Part shown: positions 29,810 through 39,848 of the stretch, in pieces
How positions within the stretch are numbered: the stretch's first letter is position 1
Layout of the letters: the number at the start of each line of letters is the position of its first letter
Source of the DNA: Filimonas sp.
Lineage (GTDB): Bacteria > Bacteroidota > Bacteroidia > Chitinophagales > Chitinophagaceae
Direction: 5' to 3'
Length of the DNA stretch: 64,000 nt
NCBI GenBank assembly: GCA_017306865.1
Contig: JAFKHH010000012.1
Coordinates: 698,369-762,368, forward strand
The notes under the pieces: generated by a model
Seen by the model: the letters and a program-made list of their open reading frames with translations, nothing else
Database searches by the model: none
What the model was told of the DNA's origin: nothing
Position numbers and translations under genes: made by a program

Positions 29810-31858
29810 CTACCAGATTTTTGTACGCTTGTCTTCTGCCTTATACATCTTGTCGCCAGGCTGAACATTAAATGCTTCATACCATGCGTCGATGTTAGTC
29901 AGCGGACAGTTTGCACGTGCATCTCCAGGAGAGTGAGAGTCTGTCAATAGTAATTGAGCAGAAGTCTGTGGCAGTGCATTGTTGCGCCATACCTGTGCCC
30001 AGTTCAGGAAGAAACGTTGAGCAGGTGTAAAGCCATCGATCTTTTTGCCTTCTTTAAATTCTTTTGTTTTAGTGTAAGCTGCATAAGCAATGCTCAAACC
30101 ACCCAGGTCAGCGATGTTTTCGCCAAGTGTCAGTTTGCCATTTACATGCAACGTATCCAGTACAGTGAACGCATTGTATTGCTCCACTATCTCATTTGCC
30201 TTAGCTTTAAATTTAGCATTGTCTTCTTTAGTCCACCAGTCTTTCAGGTTACCATCAGCAGCATATTGGCTACCCTGGTCATCAAAACCGTGTGTCATTT
30301 CGTGGCCTATTACTGCACCAATACCACCGTAGTTTACCGCATCATCCGCACCGAAGTCGAAGAATGGGAATTGCAGAATGCCTGCCGGGAAAACGATCTC
30401 GTTATTTACAGGGCTGTAGTATGCGTTGATCGTTGGAGGTGTCATACCCCACTGCGTTTTATCCACTGGTTTGCCCAAGCGGTTGATCATTTCGTTATAG
30501 CCCCATTCATTGCATCTGCGAACGTTACCGATAAAGTCATCGCTTTTAATTACGATACCCTCGTATGTTTTCCATTTGTCAGGGTAAGCGATCTTCTTAG
30601 TAAAAGCATTCAGTTTTTCCAATGCCTTTGTTTTTGTTTCATCACTCATCCATGCCAGGTTCTGGATGCGCTCGCCAAATGTTGCCTGCAGGTTGTTTAC
30701 CAGTTCCAACATACGTTGTTTTGCTTCAGGCTTGAAGTATTTTTCTACATATAGCTGGCCCAGGAAGTCGCCCAGGTCACCATCGATCAGGCCGCTGATA
30801 CGCTGCCAGCGAGGTGTTTGTTCTTTTTGTCCGCTCAGCACCTTATTGAAGTTGAAGCTGGCTTTTACAAAAGCATCGCTCAGGTAGCTGGCAGAACTTT
30901 TCAGGATAGACCATTTCAGGTAAGTTTTCCAGTCTTCCAGAGGTAATGCACTCAACAGGATGTCTGCTGTTTTCAGGAATTGTGGATTGCCCACCAGCAC
31001 ACTATCCTTGTCAGAAATATTCACCTTCATTATAGGGAACAACGTTGCCCAGTTCAGGGAAGGAGTAGTCGCTGACAAATCTTTTACAGAAAACTTATTG
31101 TATGTTTTATATGGGTCACGCATTTCTACGCGGCTCATTTGTGCTTTAGCTAAAGCAGTTTCAATACGCATTACCGCATCCGCATTTTTAGCAGATGTAG
31201 CAGCGTCTGTACCTACCAGGCCAAACATTGTTTGCAGGTATTGTTTGTACGCTGCACGGATCTCCACGCTACGCGGATCATTCTTCAGGTAATAATCCCT
31301 GTCAGGCAAAGATGTACCACCCTGTCCCAGTGAAGCGATGTACTGCGTTACGTTTTTACGGTCCTGGCTAATGCCCATACCGAATAAAGGAGAGCTATAA
31401 CCTTTAGTGCGTAAAGTGGCGATCTCAGTCACTACTTCCTGTACTGAGTTAAGAGCAGATAACCTGTCCAGCTCAGCTTTAATAGGCTGGAAGCCTTTCG
31501 CTTCAATGCCTGCGCTATCCATACCGCTGGTATAGTAGTCGCCGATCATTTGTGTTTTACGATCTTTAGAAGTGTTCTTAGCTGCTTCAGCCAACAACGT
31601 TTGTAAACGTTTAGAACTTTCTTCACGCAACAGGTCAAAACTGCCCCAGCGTGTTTTAGATGCAGGTACGGGATTGCTTTTCAGCCATGCACCGTTTGCA
31701 TACTCATAAAAATTGTCTCCTGGTTTTACGGAGGCATTCATGTTGTTCTTATCAATGTATTTCTGCTTAGCCGATGGCTTGTCGCCAGGGCCGGCAAGTG
31801 CCGCACCGCTTACAAAAAGCAAAGTACCGGCAAGGATACGAGGGGATAATTTTCTCAT
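29810..31858 (-). CDS. M13-family zinc metallopeptidase (PepO/neprilysin-like)
   Basis: I prefer the ATG at 31858, which opens a signal peptide (MRKLSPRILAGTLLFVSGAA), over an in-frame TTG seven codons upstream. The 682-residue enzyme has the M13 N-terminal cap and a C-terminal peptidase domain with zinc motif VIGHEMTHGFDDQG and third ligand Glu in LTLGENIADLGG. The family motif NAYYSPVNNEIVFPAGI and the C-terminal W are present. It would act in the periplasm or at the outer surface on short peptides. It is divergent from dacB with a short shared promoter region. Confidence 0.95.
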   Translation of the reverse strand: MRKLSPRILAGTLLFVSGAALAGPGDKPSAKQKYIDKNNMNASVKPGDNFYEYANGAWLKSNPVPASKTRWGSFDLLREESSKRLQTLLAEAAKNTSKDRKTQMIGDYYTSGMDSAGIEAKGFQPIKAELDRLSALNSVQEVVTEIATLRTKGYSSPLFGMGISQDRKNVTQYIASLGQGGTSLPDRDYYLKNDPRSVEIRAAYKQYLQTMFGLVGTDAATSAKNADAVMRIETALAKAQMSRVEMRDPYKTYNKFSVKDLSATTPSLNWATLFPIMKVNISDKDSVLVGNPQFLKTADILLSALPLEDWKTYLKWSILKSSASYLSDAFVKASFNFNKVLSGQKEQTPRWQRISGLIDGDLGDFLGQLYVEKYFKPEAKQRMLELVNNLQATFGERIQNLAWMSDETKTKALEKLNAFTKKIAYPDKWKTYEGIVIKSDDFIGNVRRCNEWGYNEMINRLGKPVDKTQWGMTPPTINAYYSPVNNEIVFPAGILQFPFFDFGADDAVNYGGIGAVIGHEMTHGFDDQGSQYAADGNLKDWWTKEDNAKFKAKANEIVEQYNAFTVLDTLHVNGKLTLGENIADLGGLSIAYAAYTKTKEFKEGKKIDGFTPAQRFFLNWAQVWRNNALPQTSAQLLLTDSHSPGDARANCPLTNIDAWYEAFNVQPGDKMYKAEDKRTKIW

Positions 31859-31959
31859 ACGTGTAAAGAATTTTTGCAAGGCGTTAAAGTTATTGTTTCT
31901 GATTGAAGGTTTGTGCGTTATTTTGATGAATGCAAGTATAAACTAGGTAAAAGCATAAA

Positions 31960-33258
31960 ATGAGAAAATTAGTCCTTACTCTTACAGCCAGCTATGCGCT
32001 GCTGGCATCGTGCAGCGTGCAGAAAAAGATTGCCAAACGTGCCGGGGAAGACATTTTGAACCAGCAGCCAGTAGCCGGAGCACATATCGGGATTGGGCTC
32101 TATGACCTCTCTGCCAATAAATACTTATATAGTTATCAGTCAGATAAGTATTTTATTCCTGCGAGCAATACCAAATTGTTTACCTGCTATGCGGCCATGA
32201 AGTACCTGGGCGATAGCCTGCCTGGTGTAAAGGTGCTGGAAACCGCAGACAACATTACCTTGTTTCCTACGGGTGACCCTACTTTTATACATAATGATTT
32301 TGTAAGTCATCCTGTATTCGAGTATATAAAAAATACCGGCAAACCTTTATTGTGGAATGATAAAGGCTGGCGCGAAAAAGGCTGGGGTTTTGGCTGGGCA
32401 TGGGACGATTATGAAAGTGATTACATGGCGGAGCGCAGCGCATTTCCTATTCATGGAAACGTATTGGACATTAGCGGAACCAAAGCATCCGTTAAGATTT
32501 ATCCTTCATTGCCTGTTGAAATAAACAATGTAGCAAGCAAAGTACCGGGTGGGTTTGTAAATGACGCAGGGCGTAAAAGGGATAGTAATGTTTTCGATCT
32601 ACACTTTGATGGAAAAGCGAATAAAATCATCTCCGTTCCGTTTGTAACGAACAATAACCGGGAGATACTGGCCAGTGTGACCGGTAAAAAAATAGAGCAG
32701 GCAACAGCGGCTACACCCTCTGCGGCATTACTCAAAACAATTCATTCCCAGCCTACGGATTCTATGCTGCGGTATATGATGTATAGAAGTGATAACTTTT
32801 ACGCTGAGCAATCATTGCTTATGCTCAGCAATGAAAAGTTAGGTTTTATAAGCGATGCGGCTATCATTGACACTTTACTCAAAACAGATTATAAAGATCT
32901 GCCGCAACGGCCTAAATGGGTAGATGGGAGCGGTCTCAGCAGGTATAATCTCATAACGCCCCAGGACTTTATTACCGTCTTGAAAAAAATGAAAGCTGAT
33001 ATTGATTGGAAAAGGATCACGACTATATTACCTACAGGCGGCACAGGAACCTTAAGCGGGTACTACCAGAAAATAGCAGGCCGCATTTTTGCCAAGACAG
33101 GCACATTGAGCAATAATGTGTCACTCAGTGGTTTCCTCTTGACAAAAAAAGATCATACGATCCTCTTCTCTGTAATGGTTAATAATCATATGGGAAGTGC
33201 CCCGGCTATTCGCAGATTGGTAGAGCGATTTTTGATGGAGATCTACGAGAAATACTAA
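31960..33258 (+). CDS. dacB: D-Ala-D-Ala carboxypeptidase/endopeptidase, PBP4 type
   Basis: The 432-residue protein belongs to peptidase family S13. Its motifs are SxxK in IPASNTKLFT, SxN in RSDNFYAEQ, and KTG in FAKTGTLSNN. The signal ends in LLASC, so it is probably a lipoprotein, unlike soluble E. coli PBP4. It trims or cuts peptidoglycan cross-links in the periplasm. It is transcribed away from the M13 peptidase and 50 nt before the next lipoprotein. Confidence 0.94.
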   Translation: MRKLVLTLTASYALLASCSVQKKIAKRAGEDILNQQPVAGAHIGIGLYDLSANKYLYSYQSDKYFIPASNTKLFTCYAAMKYLGDSLPGVKVLETADNITLFPTGDPTFIHNDFVSHPVFEYIKNTGKPLLWNDKGWREKGWGFGWAWDDYESDYMAERSAFPIHGNVLDISGTKASVKIYPSLPVEINNVASKVPGGFVNDAGRKRDSNVFDLHFDGKANKIISVPFVTNNNREILASVTGKKIEQATAATPSAALLKTIHSQPTDSMLRYMMYRSDNFYAEQSLLMLSNEKLGFISDAAIIDTLLKTDYKDLPQRPKWVDGSGLSRYNLITPQDFITVLKKMKADIDWKRITTILPTGGTGTLSGYYQKIAGRIFAKTGTLSNNVSLSGFLLTKKDHTILFSVMVNNHMGSAPAIRRLVERFLMEIYEKY

Positions 33259-33308
33259 TTTCGCGGCAGTAACCATATCGCGCAATTGCGCGGATCAACC
33301 AAACTAAC

Positions 33309-33884
33309 ATGAAAAAGTTTTTCTTTTTTGCGGCGCTGCTGTGTTGTATTGTTTCGTGTACAAAGGACAACAGCGATTATGCAAGGAACAGTATTTTAAA
33401 TGGCGGCAATAGTGCCAATAGCCTCTCAGGTATTATAGATAGCAGTAATACATCCTGGTATATAAAAGGTAAAATTGATGGCGTGTCTTTCAGGTATTTT
33501 ACAGGCGTAACAGCTACCTGTAAAAAGGCAGGGCAGGATGTGACCAGTATAGTGCTGTCTGCCTATGCAGAACGGACTGCTAAAACGGCGAGCATGACAT
33601 TAGTGATTGGAAATGGAACTGCAAACATTAACGCTGGCAGCTATTCAGAGTTTGACTTGAATAGCCTTGTTGCAGGCGGATGGTCTGCTACTGTAACAGA
33701 GGCCTACATGTCTGCTCGCAGCAAAGGCAATCCCTTTATATTAACCGTGACATCCATAAATGAACATGAAGTGAAAGGAACATTTAAAGGAGATATATTC
33801 CTGACAGATGCGAATGCAAAAGTGGATGAATCAAAAAAGAAACAAGTGACCGAAGGGGAGTTTGTAATGAAGTATAGAGACTAA
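33309..33884 (+). CDS. lipoprotein of unknown function
   Basis: This 191-residue lipoprotein has a signal ending in CIVSC. The body reads as a beta-rich domain with SWYIKGKIDGVSFRYFTG and a C-terminal strand VTEGEFVMKYRD, a plan common in Bacteroidota DUF6252-like lipoproteins. I cannot assign a function. It follows dacB after 50 nt and may be co-transcribed, ending at the palindrome at 33964-34010. Confidence 0.72.
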   Translation: MKKFFFFAALLCCIVSCTKDNSDYARNSILNGGNSANSLSGIIDSSNTSWYIKGKIDGVSFRYFTGVTATCKKAGQDVTSIVLSAYAERTAKTASMTLVIGNGTANINAGSYSEFDLNSLVAGGWSATVTEAYMSARSKGNPFILTVTSINEHEVKGTFKGDIFLTDANAKVDESKKKQVTEGEFVMKYRD

Positions 33885-33963
33885 GGACACGCATATTAAA
33901 TCGCTTTGCGATTTTTAAATAACTAACCGCAGAGCCGGAGAGAACAGAGCGTTTCGCGGAGAC

Positions 33964-34010
33964 TATAAAAAGAGTGGTCCAATCTTTAAGATTGGACCAC
34001 TCTTTTTATA
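33964..34010. terminator. perfect 47-nt palindrome, bidirectional terminator
   Basis: Arms at 33964-33986 and 33988-34010 are perfectly complementary over 23 bp (AGAGTGGTCCAATCTT and complement) around a single base. Both ends are A/T runs. It separates the convergent lipoprotein gene and mutL. Confidence 0.85.
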
Positions 34011-34079
34011 AGTACCTATTAATTCTTCCTGCGCTTACTTAATTATTATTACATCGTACATCTAGCAGCACATTCATCC

Positions 34080-35987
34080 TTATTTTCCAAACATCCTGTC
34101 CAGGTAATCTTCCTTAAATTCTATAAACGTCGGGCTACCGGTAGGTGTTACGTTTGGTGTAGTACAGGTAAACAATTCTTCTATCAATGTAAGCATTTCT
34201 TTTTGTGATAAAGATTGCCCCGCTTTAATTGCCTGCTGGCGAGACATACAACGTACTAGTTTTTCACGGCGGCTAAACTTCACATCGCTTGTGAAATGCT
34301 TGAATTGTTCTATTAATAATTCAATAGAATGCTTTTCATTTCCTGCTGCTACATCTGCAGGTGTGCCATGTATAATGAAGCTATCCTTTCCAAATAATTC
34401 TATGTTGTAGCCTATTGCTTTCAGGTCAGGTAACAGTTCTTGCAATAAAATGGCGTCTGGTGTTATTAACTCCAGCGTGGCAGGAAAAAGGCTTTGTTGT
34501 GATGGTATATGTTTACCATGTGCCGCCAGGCTGTAACGCTCATACAATACACGCTCATGTGCCAGTTGCTGATGCACCATAATAAATCCGCTGGCTGCTG
34601 TTGCAATAATGTACGTATAGTGCAGTTGCAGCAATGGCGAGTCTGGAATCACTGGTGAGTTATTCCTTTGTGTATGCTGTATTTCGTGTTGTGTACCTGC
34701 AGGCTGTTCTATAGAGCCATAACTTTTTTCGTAAGAAAAAAGCATATCTGCTTCTTGCTGAATGCCTGGAATATTGTTACCCTCCGGCGTAGGGGCTGCC
34801 GGGGTATAAAAATCTTTCCAGTGTTTCAGTTCACTTTTATTCGTAGGCTCTATTGCGTGTGCCTGGTGCTTTTGAGTAAATGTTGAAAACAGTTTAGAGC
34901 CGGATGCTGTGTGTTGTTTCTCTTCTGTAAACGGTTTATTCAGCGCATCCAGTTGTTGTATATCTGCATTCAGGGTAAAATCAAGAGAAGGTGCTACACT
35001 AAACTGTGCCAGTGCATGTTTCACCGCAGCCTGTATAAATGCATAGATGATCTTTTCATCTTCAAACTTAATCTCCTGTTTGGTAGGATGCACGTTAATG
35101 TCCACTTGCGATGGATCAAGTTCTATAAACAAAGCATATAACGGAAAACTATCTTTTGGTATCAGGCCTTCAAACGCGCTCATTACAGCGTGGTTCAGGT
35201 AGCCACTTTTAATATAGCGGTTGTTTACGAAAAAATACTGATCACCACGTGTTTTACGTGCTGTTTCCGGTTTGCCTACAAAGCCAGAGACATTCATGTA
35301 ATCCATTTCCTCCTTCACGCTTACCAGCTTGGAAGCCTGCTGGTTGCCCAGCACCTGCAACACACGTTGCTTCAGGCTGCCTGCCTCCAGGTGAAAGACT
35401 TCCTGTCCATTGCTGGTGAGTGAGAAAAATATTTCAGGAAAAGCCATTGCTACGCGAATAAACTCTTCTACAATGTGGCGCATTTCAGCCGCATTGCTTT
35501 TCAAAAAGTTCCTCCTCGCTGGTACGTTGAAGAACAGGTTCTTCATGGCGATATTTGTGCCTACAGGGCATACACATGGCTCCTGTTTTATAACTGTACT
35601 ATTTTCTACTTCTATAAGAGTGCCCAGTTCGTCTTCTGCACGGCGCGTTTTTAGTTCCACCTGTGCTACCGCAGCTATAGATGCCAGGGCTTCGCCACGA
35701 AAACCCATCGTACGCACCTGGAACAGGTCTTCAATTTTTTTGATCTTGCTGGTTGCATGGCGTTCAAAACACATACGTGCGTCCGTATCGCTCATGCCTT
35801 TGCCATTGTCAATTACCTGCATCAGGCTTTTACCTGCATCTACTATGATCAACTGAATACTGGTTGCGCTTGCATCCACCGCATTTTCCAGCAGCTCCTT
35901 CACGGCACTCGCCGGTCTTTGGATCACTTCGCCTGCTGCTATCTGGTTCGCTATGTTGTCGGGCAGTAATTGTATTATATCCGGCAC
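34080..35987 (-). CDS. mutL: DNA mismatch repair protein MutL
   Basis: The 635-residue protein has the GHKL ATPase domain: IAAGEVIQRPASAVKELLENAVDA, the DNGKGM motif, and TMGFRGEALASIAAV. It also has the MutL transducer domain (VDINVHPTKQEIKF) and a C-terminal dimerisation domain (about 440-635). The CRMSRQQAIKAGQ and CTTPNVTPTGSPTF segments resemble the C-terminal endonuclease-type site, but the canonical DQHAxxER motif reads VHQQLAHERVLYE, lacking the Asp. Start is GTG with AAAGGAG 10 nt upstream. It links MutS mismatch detection to strand removal. Confidence 0.95.
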   Translation of the reverse strand: MPDIIQLLPDNIANQIAAGEVIQRPASAVKELLENAVDASATSIQLIIVDAGKSLMQVIDNGKGMSDTDARMCFERHATSKIKKIEDLFQVRTMGFRGEALASIAAVAQVELKTRRAEDELGTLIEVENSTVIKQEPCVCPVGTNIAMKNLFFNVPARRNFLKSNAAEMRHIVEEFIRVAMAFPEIFFSLTSNGQEVFHLEAGSLKQRVLQVLGNQQASKLVSVKEEMDYMNVSGFVGKPETARKTRGDQYFFVNNRYIKSGYLNHAVMSAFEGLIPKDSFPLYALFIELDPSQVDINVHPTKQEIKFEDEKIIYAFIQAAVKHALAQFSVAPSLDFTLNADIQQLDALNKPFTEEKQHTASGSKLFSTFTQKHQAHAIEPTNKSELKHWKDFYTPAAPTPEGNNIPGIQQEADMLFSYEKSYGSIEQPAGTQHEIQHTQRNNSPVIPDSPLLQLHYTYIIATAASGFIMVHQQLAHERVLYERYSLAAHGKHIPSQQSLFPATLELITPDAILLQELLPDLKAIGYNIELFGKDSFIIHGTPADVAAGNEKHSIELLIEQFKHFTSDVKFSRREKLVRCMSRQQAIKAGQSLSQKEMLTLIEELFTCTTPNVTPTGSPTFIEFKEDYLDRMFGK

Positions 35988-36088
35988 GCTGTCATTCTCC
36001 TTTTTGAACCGGTAAAATTAACTAATTTGAAAATGAGATGAATTGTAAAATGGTTTAATTGATGAATTGTTAGATATTTTCAGAAATT

Positions 36089-36544
36089 ATGGAACAAATC
36101 AACCTTAATAATTGGGTGAAAAGGTATTGTATTACGTTGCTTATCATTTTTTTAGGTGAGCCGCTTTTATTTGCTCAGGCAAGCTTTGGGAAAGAAGAAA
36201 GTAGATATGTTTCATTTTGGGGCGAGACAAAATGGGTCTATAGATTTGGGCCTAATTACACCTATGAAAATCAGATTTCCGGGCATTTTGGCTATCTAAC
36301 AACAAAAGGAAGCTATAAAATTAATCGCGATACTATTATCCTTAGTGCTTATTCTTCAAAGAAACAGCCTAATCCAAAGTCTTATATACATGCCGATACT
36401 TTGATTATAGATACGGATCAATGCCTGATTGATAAATCGACAGGCTATGAATATCATTTACAAAAACGCGGAGCGGATACTTTCCCTTTTCATGTTACAA
36501 GGAGAAGAAATTTGAAATTGCCCGGCAGACTTGTCATTGAATAA
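36089..36544 (+). CDS. small secreted protein of unknown function
   Basis: I do not recognise this 151-residue protein. It has an N-terminal signal sequence (hydrophobic core ITLLIIFLGEPLLFAQ) and a beta-rich body with aromatic residues (YVSFWGETKWVYRFGPNYTY). The pattern resembles small lipocalin-like domains, but I see no lipobox. It stands alone between mutL (divergent) and the GH3 gene. Confidence 0.6.
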   Translation: MEQINLNNWVKRYCITLLIIFLGEPLLFAQASFGKEESRYVSFWGETKWVYRFGPNYTYENQISGHFGYLTTKGSYKINRDTIILSAYSSKKQPNPKSYIHADTLIIDTDQCLIDKSTGYEYHLQKRGADTFPFHVTRRRNLKLPGRLVIE

Positions 36545-36727
36545 GATGTATGAATAAAATTTAACCTTCAACAACCATATAACAATTTAACCATTAAGCA
36601 ATTAATCAACTTGGCATCATTTACGCAGCTTCAAATTTTCAAATTTACACCTCAATCCTGCACAAAACCGCATCTTTCTCATTATCTTGCTGCAATTACC
36701 TTTACTTCCACAGAAAAAAGTCCTCTA

Positions 36728-39640
36728 ATGAAACGATTCGTATTTGCCTTTGCACTGCTTTTCAGCGCCGGTATTACGCAGGCACAGCAGTTCCTGCAAG
36801 TAACACCTGCCGCCAAGCATTGGGTAGACAGTACATTTAAAACCTTGTCAAAGAAAGAAAAGATCGCGCAGCTAATGGTATTGCGCATGTCTGAAAAAAG
36901 AGGGAATGAATATTACTTCTATGACAGCCTGGTTACTGCTGCCATTAAAAAATATAATATCGGTGCTATCTGCCTGTTCCAGGGCACGCCGGCTCAGCAA
37001 GCTGCTGAGATCAATAAGCTACAGGCTATGGCGCCCGTACCATTGATGGTTTGTATAGATGGCGAAACGGGCGTAGGCATGCGCTATGCAGACGTAGCTA
37101 AGTTTCCTGACCAGCTTACGATCGGCGCAGTATCCGATGCAGCACTTGCATACAAAATAGGCAAGGCAATAGGAGATCAGTGCAAACGCACAGGCATACA
37201 AGTAAACTATGCGCCTGTAGTCGACATTAATAATAACCCCAATAACCCGGTGATTAACTTCCGCTCTTTTGGCGAAGACAAGTACAAAGTAGCGTTACTA
37301 GGTACACAGATCATGAAAGGTATGCAGGATGCAGGTGTGATGGCTTGCGCCAAACACTTCCCTGGTCACGGTGACGTAGCGGTTGATTCTCATTTTGACT
37401 TGCCTGTTATCAATAAGTCCATTGCGCAATTAGACTCTCTTGAGTTGTATCCTTTCAGGCAACTGGTCAACGAAGGTGTAGGAAGCGTTATGGTGGCACA
37501 CTTGTATATTCCCGCTATTGATACAACAAGAAACCAGGCTACTTCTTTATCTAAAAAGAATGTTACCGGTTTACTGAGAAACGAACTTGACTTTAAGGGC
37601 ATCACATTTACAGATGCACTAGAGATGAAAGGCGTTGCAAAATTTTATGGTAAAGGAGAAGCTTCTGTACAATCATTAATAGCAGGTAATGATATGCTGT
37701 GCCTGCCGGGCGATATTGATGGCAGCATTAAACAAGTGAGAAAAGCTGTACGTAAAGGCAAGATCAAAAAAGCTGATCTGGATGAGCACGTGCGTAAAGT
37801 ATTATATGCAAAGTATAATCTTGGCCTGAATAAAGTAACACCGGTTGATGAAAACAACCTGACGGCAGATTTGAATGCACAGATTGCACCATTGAAAAAA
37901 GAAGTGTATGAAAATGCAATTACCGTTTTGCGTCAGCAAAGTTTGCCTGTGGCTACAGGCAAAAAAGTAGCTTACCTCGGCGTAGGACTTAAAGAACAAA
38001 ACAAATTTGCAGAGTTATTAAAGCAAACATACAATGCGGATGTATTTACGTTTGATTACAAAGCTGATGAAGCTACGGCTACAGCTATTGTAAAACAAAT
38101 ACAAGCGGGTAACTATGATGCAATTGTTGTAGGCCTGCATAACTACATGAAGTATCCTGCAAATAACTTTGGCATAAGCAAAGTAGCGGTGAGTGTGCTG
38201 CAACAATTGCAGCAGCAACCAAACGTGATCAACTTTGTATTTGGTAATCCTTACGCGCTGAAAAATATTTGCGAAGCAAAAAATGCAATTGCTTGTTATG
38301 AAGACGATCCGCTGATGCATGAAGTAGCTGTGAAGTTGCTGCAAGGCAAGATCACAGCAAAAGGCAAACTACCTGTTACCGTATGTGATGCATATCACTA
38401 TGGCGATGGCTTAACGGTGAATAGTTATTTCCCGGTAGCAAGCCCTGTATCTGTAGGTATGGACAGTGTAGAGCTGAATAAAATAGATGCCATAGCAAAC
38501 AATGCCATAGCTAAAGGCGCAACACCCGGATGTGTGGTGCTGGTAGCAAAAAATGGTAAAGTAGTCTTCAACCGTGCGTATGGTTATGAAGATGCTGAAA
38601 AGACCCAGCCTGCAACGCTGGAAACAGTTTATGACCTTGCTTCCGTAACCAAAATATCTGCTACTACAGTCAGCATTATGAAGCTATGGGAAGAAGGTAA
38701 GATAGACCTGAAGAAGACATTGGGCGATTATCTGCCGTGGACGCGTAGCTCTGATAAAGCTGGCCTTACATTGGAGCATGTATTGCTACACCAGGCTGGC
38801 CTTGTATCTTTTATTCCTTTCTATAAAGGCACATTGGAGGCAGATGGTAAACCAAAGCCTGGCTACTATGCTGCTACGCCAAATGATGTGTATAGTGTGC
38901 GTGTAGCGGATAATATGTACATGCGCAAAGATTACCTGGATACGATCTATAAAAAGATCTTAGACAGCAAGCTTGGTCCGGCTGATAAATATGTGTACAG
39001 CGATAACGACTTTATCTTCTTGGGTAAAGTGGTAGAAGCAGTATCTGGCCAAAAGCTGGAAGACTATACACGCAACACGTTTTATCTGCCATTAGGTATG
39101 ATGAGCACCACATTCAAACCGCGCGAGCATGAGCCTTTGGCAAAAATAGCACCTACAGAAAAGGAGAAATATTTCAGGCTACAACAGATCCGTGGTGATG
39201 TACATGATCCGGGAGCAGCCATGTTTGGTGGTGTAGCAGGGCATGCAGGCTTGTTCAGTAACTCCTATGATCTTGCACAGTTATACCAAATGTTACTAAA
39301 CGGTGGCGAGCTGAATGGTAAACGTTTTTTCAAGAAAGAAACCATCGATTACTTTACGGCATATCATAGCAACATCAGCAGGAGAGGATTAGGTTTTGAT
39401 AAACCAGAAAAAGACAATGCGACTCGCAAAGAGCCATATCCATCTACAAGTGTGTCACCACTAACGTACGGGCACACAGGCTTTACTGGTATATGCGTAT
39501 GGGCCGACCCTAAATATGATCTCTTATACATCTTTATGTCAAACAGGGTATGCCCTGATGGTGAGAATCCAAAACTAGGTCAGTTGAATGTAAGACCAGA
39601 CATACAGGAAGCGATCTATAAATCGATCATCAACAAATAA
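36728..39640 (+). CDS. GH3 beta-N-acetylhexosaminidase fused to a beta-lactamase-type domain
   Basis: I choose the ATG at 36728, which begins the signal peptide MKRFVFAFALLFSAGITQA. The 970-residue protein has a NagZ-like GH3 barrel (about 30-365) with KHFPGHGDVAVDSH, which holds the Asp/His dyad, and the nucleophile Asp in ITFTDALEMKGV. A GH3 C-terminal domain follows (about 390-570). The last 380 residues are a class C beta-lactamase/PBP-like domain with SVTK, YSDND and HTG. It probably recycles or remodels peptidoglycan, one half acting on the glycan and the other on the peptide. Such fusions are known in Bacteroidota. A terminator follows. Confidence 0.92.
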   Translation: MKRFVFAFALLFSAGITQAQQFLQVTPAAKHWVDSTFKTLSKKEKIAQLMVLRMSEKRGNEYYFYDSLVTAAIKKYNIGAICLFQGTPAQQAAEINKLQAMAPVPLMVCIDGETGVGMRYADVAKFPDQLTIGAVSDAALAYKIGKAIGDQCKRTGIQVNYAPVVDINNNPNNPVINFRSFGEDKYKVALLGTQIMKGMQDAGVMACAKHFPGHGDVAVDSHFDLPVINKSIAQLDSLELYPFRQLVNEGVGSVMVAHLYIPAIDTTRNQATSLSKKNVTGLLRNELDFKGITFTDALEMKGVAKFYGKGEASVQSLIAGNDMLCLPGDIDGSIKQVRKAVRKGKIKKADLDEHVRKVLYAKYNLGLNKVTPVDENNLTADLNAQIAPLKKEVYENAITVLRQQSLPVATGKKVAYLGVGLKEQNKFAELLKQTYNADVFTFDYKADEATATAIVKQIQAGNYDAIVVGLHNYMKYPANNFGISKVAVSVLQQLQQQPNVINFVFGNPYALKNICEAKNAIACYEDDPLMHEVAVKLLQGKITAKGKLPVTVCDAYHYGDGLTVNSYFPVASPVSVGMDSVELNKIDAIANNAIAKGATPGCVVLVAKNGKVVFNRAYGYEDAEKTQPATLETVYDLASVTKISATTVSIMKLWEEGKIDLKKTLGDYLPWTRSSDKAGLTLEHVLLHQAGLVSFIPFYKGTLEADGKPKPGYYAATPNDVYSVRVADNMYMRKDYLDTIYKKILDSKLGPADKYVYSDNDFIFLGKVVEAVSGQKLEDYTRNTFYLPLGMMSTTFKPREHEPLAKIAPTEKEKYFRLQQIRGDVHDPGAAMFGGVAGHAGLFSNSYDLAQLYQMLLNGGELNGKRFFKKETIDYFTAYHSNISRRGLGFDKPEKDNATRKEPYPSTSVSPLTYGHTGFTGICVWADPKYDLLYIFMSNRVCPDGENPKLGQLNVRPDIQEAIYKSIINK

Positions 39641-39666
39641 TTTTTAATACTGTTGCATAAAAGAGG

Positions 39667-39691
39667 AGCCACATATCTATGTGGCTTTTTC
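39667..39691 (+). terminator. terminator after the GH3 fusion gene
   Basis: AGCCACATA pairs with TATGTGGCT and is followed by TTTTC, 27 nt after the stop. Confidence 0.75.
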
Positions 39692-39848
39692 TTTTGAAAG
39701 ACGAGTGAGCCACGAAGACTCTAAGGCACCAAAAGTTCACCAAGAAATGCGAAGCATTTCCCCCTATGTGCCCTTATGCTCCCTTTGTTGAAGCAAGCAT
39801 GGCAAATACAAATTCTCTAAGCCTGTTACTATGCTTTTTTTTCTATGT
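39692..39848. repeat. phrase-like repeats before the MITE-like element
   Basis: The stretch has words such as CACGAAGACTCTAAGGCACC, AATGCGAAGCATTT and CCCTATGTGCCCTTATGCTC, of the same style as the AACCACAAAGG and CGCAAAGAACACGAAGCATT sequences elsewhere. No ORF of note. Confidence 0.5.
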
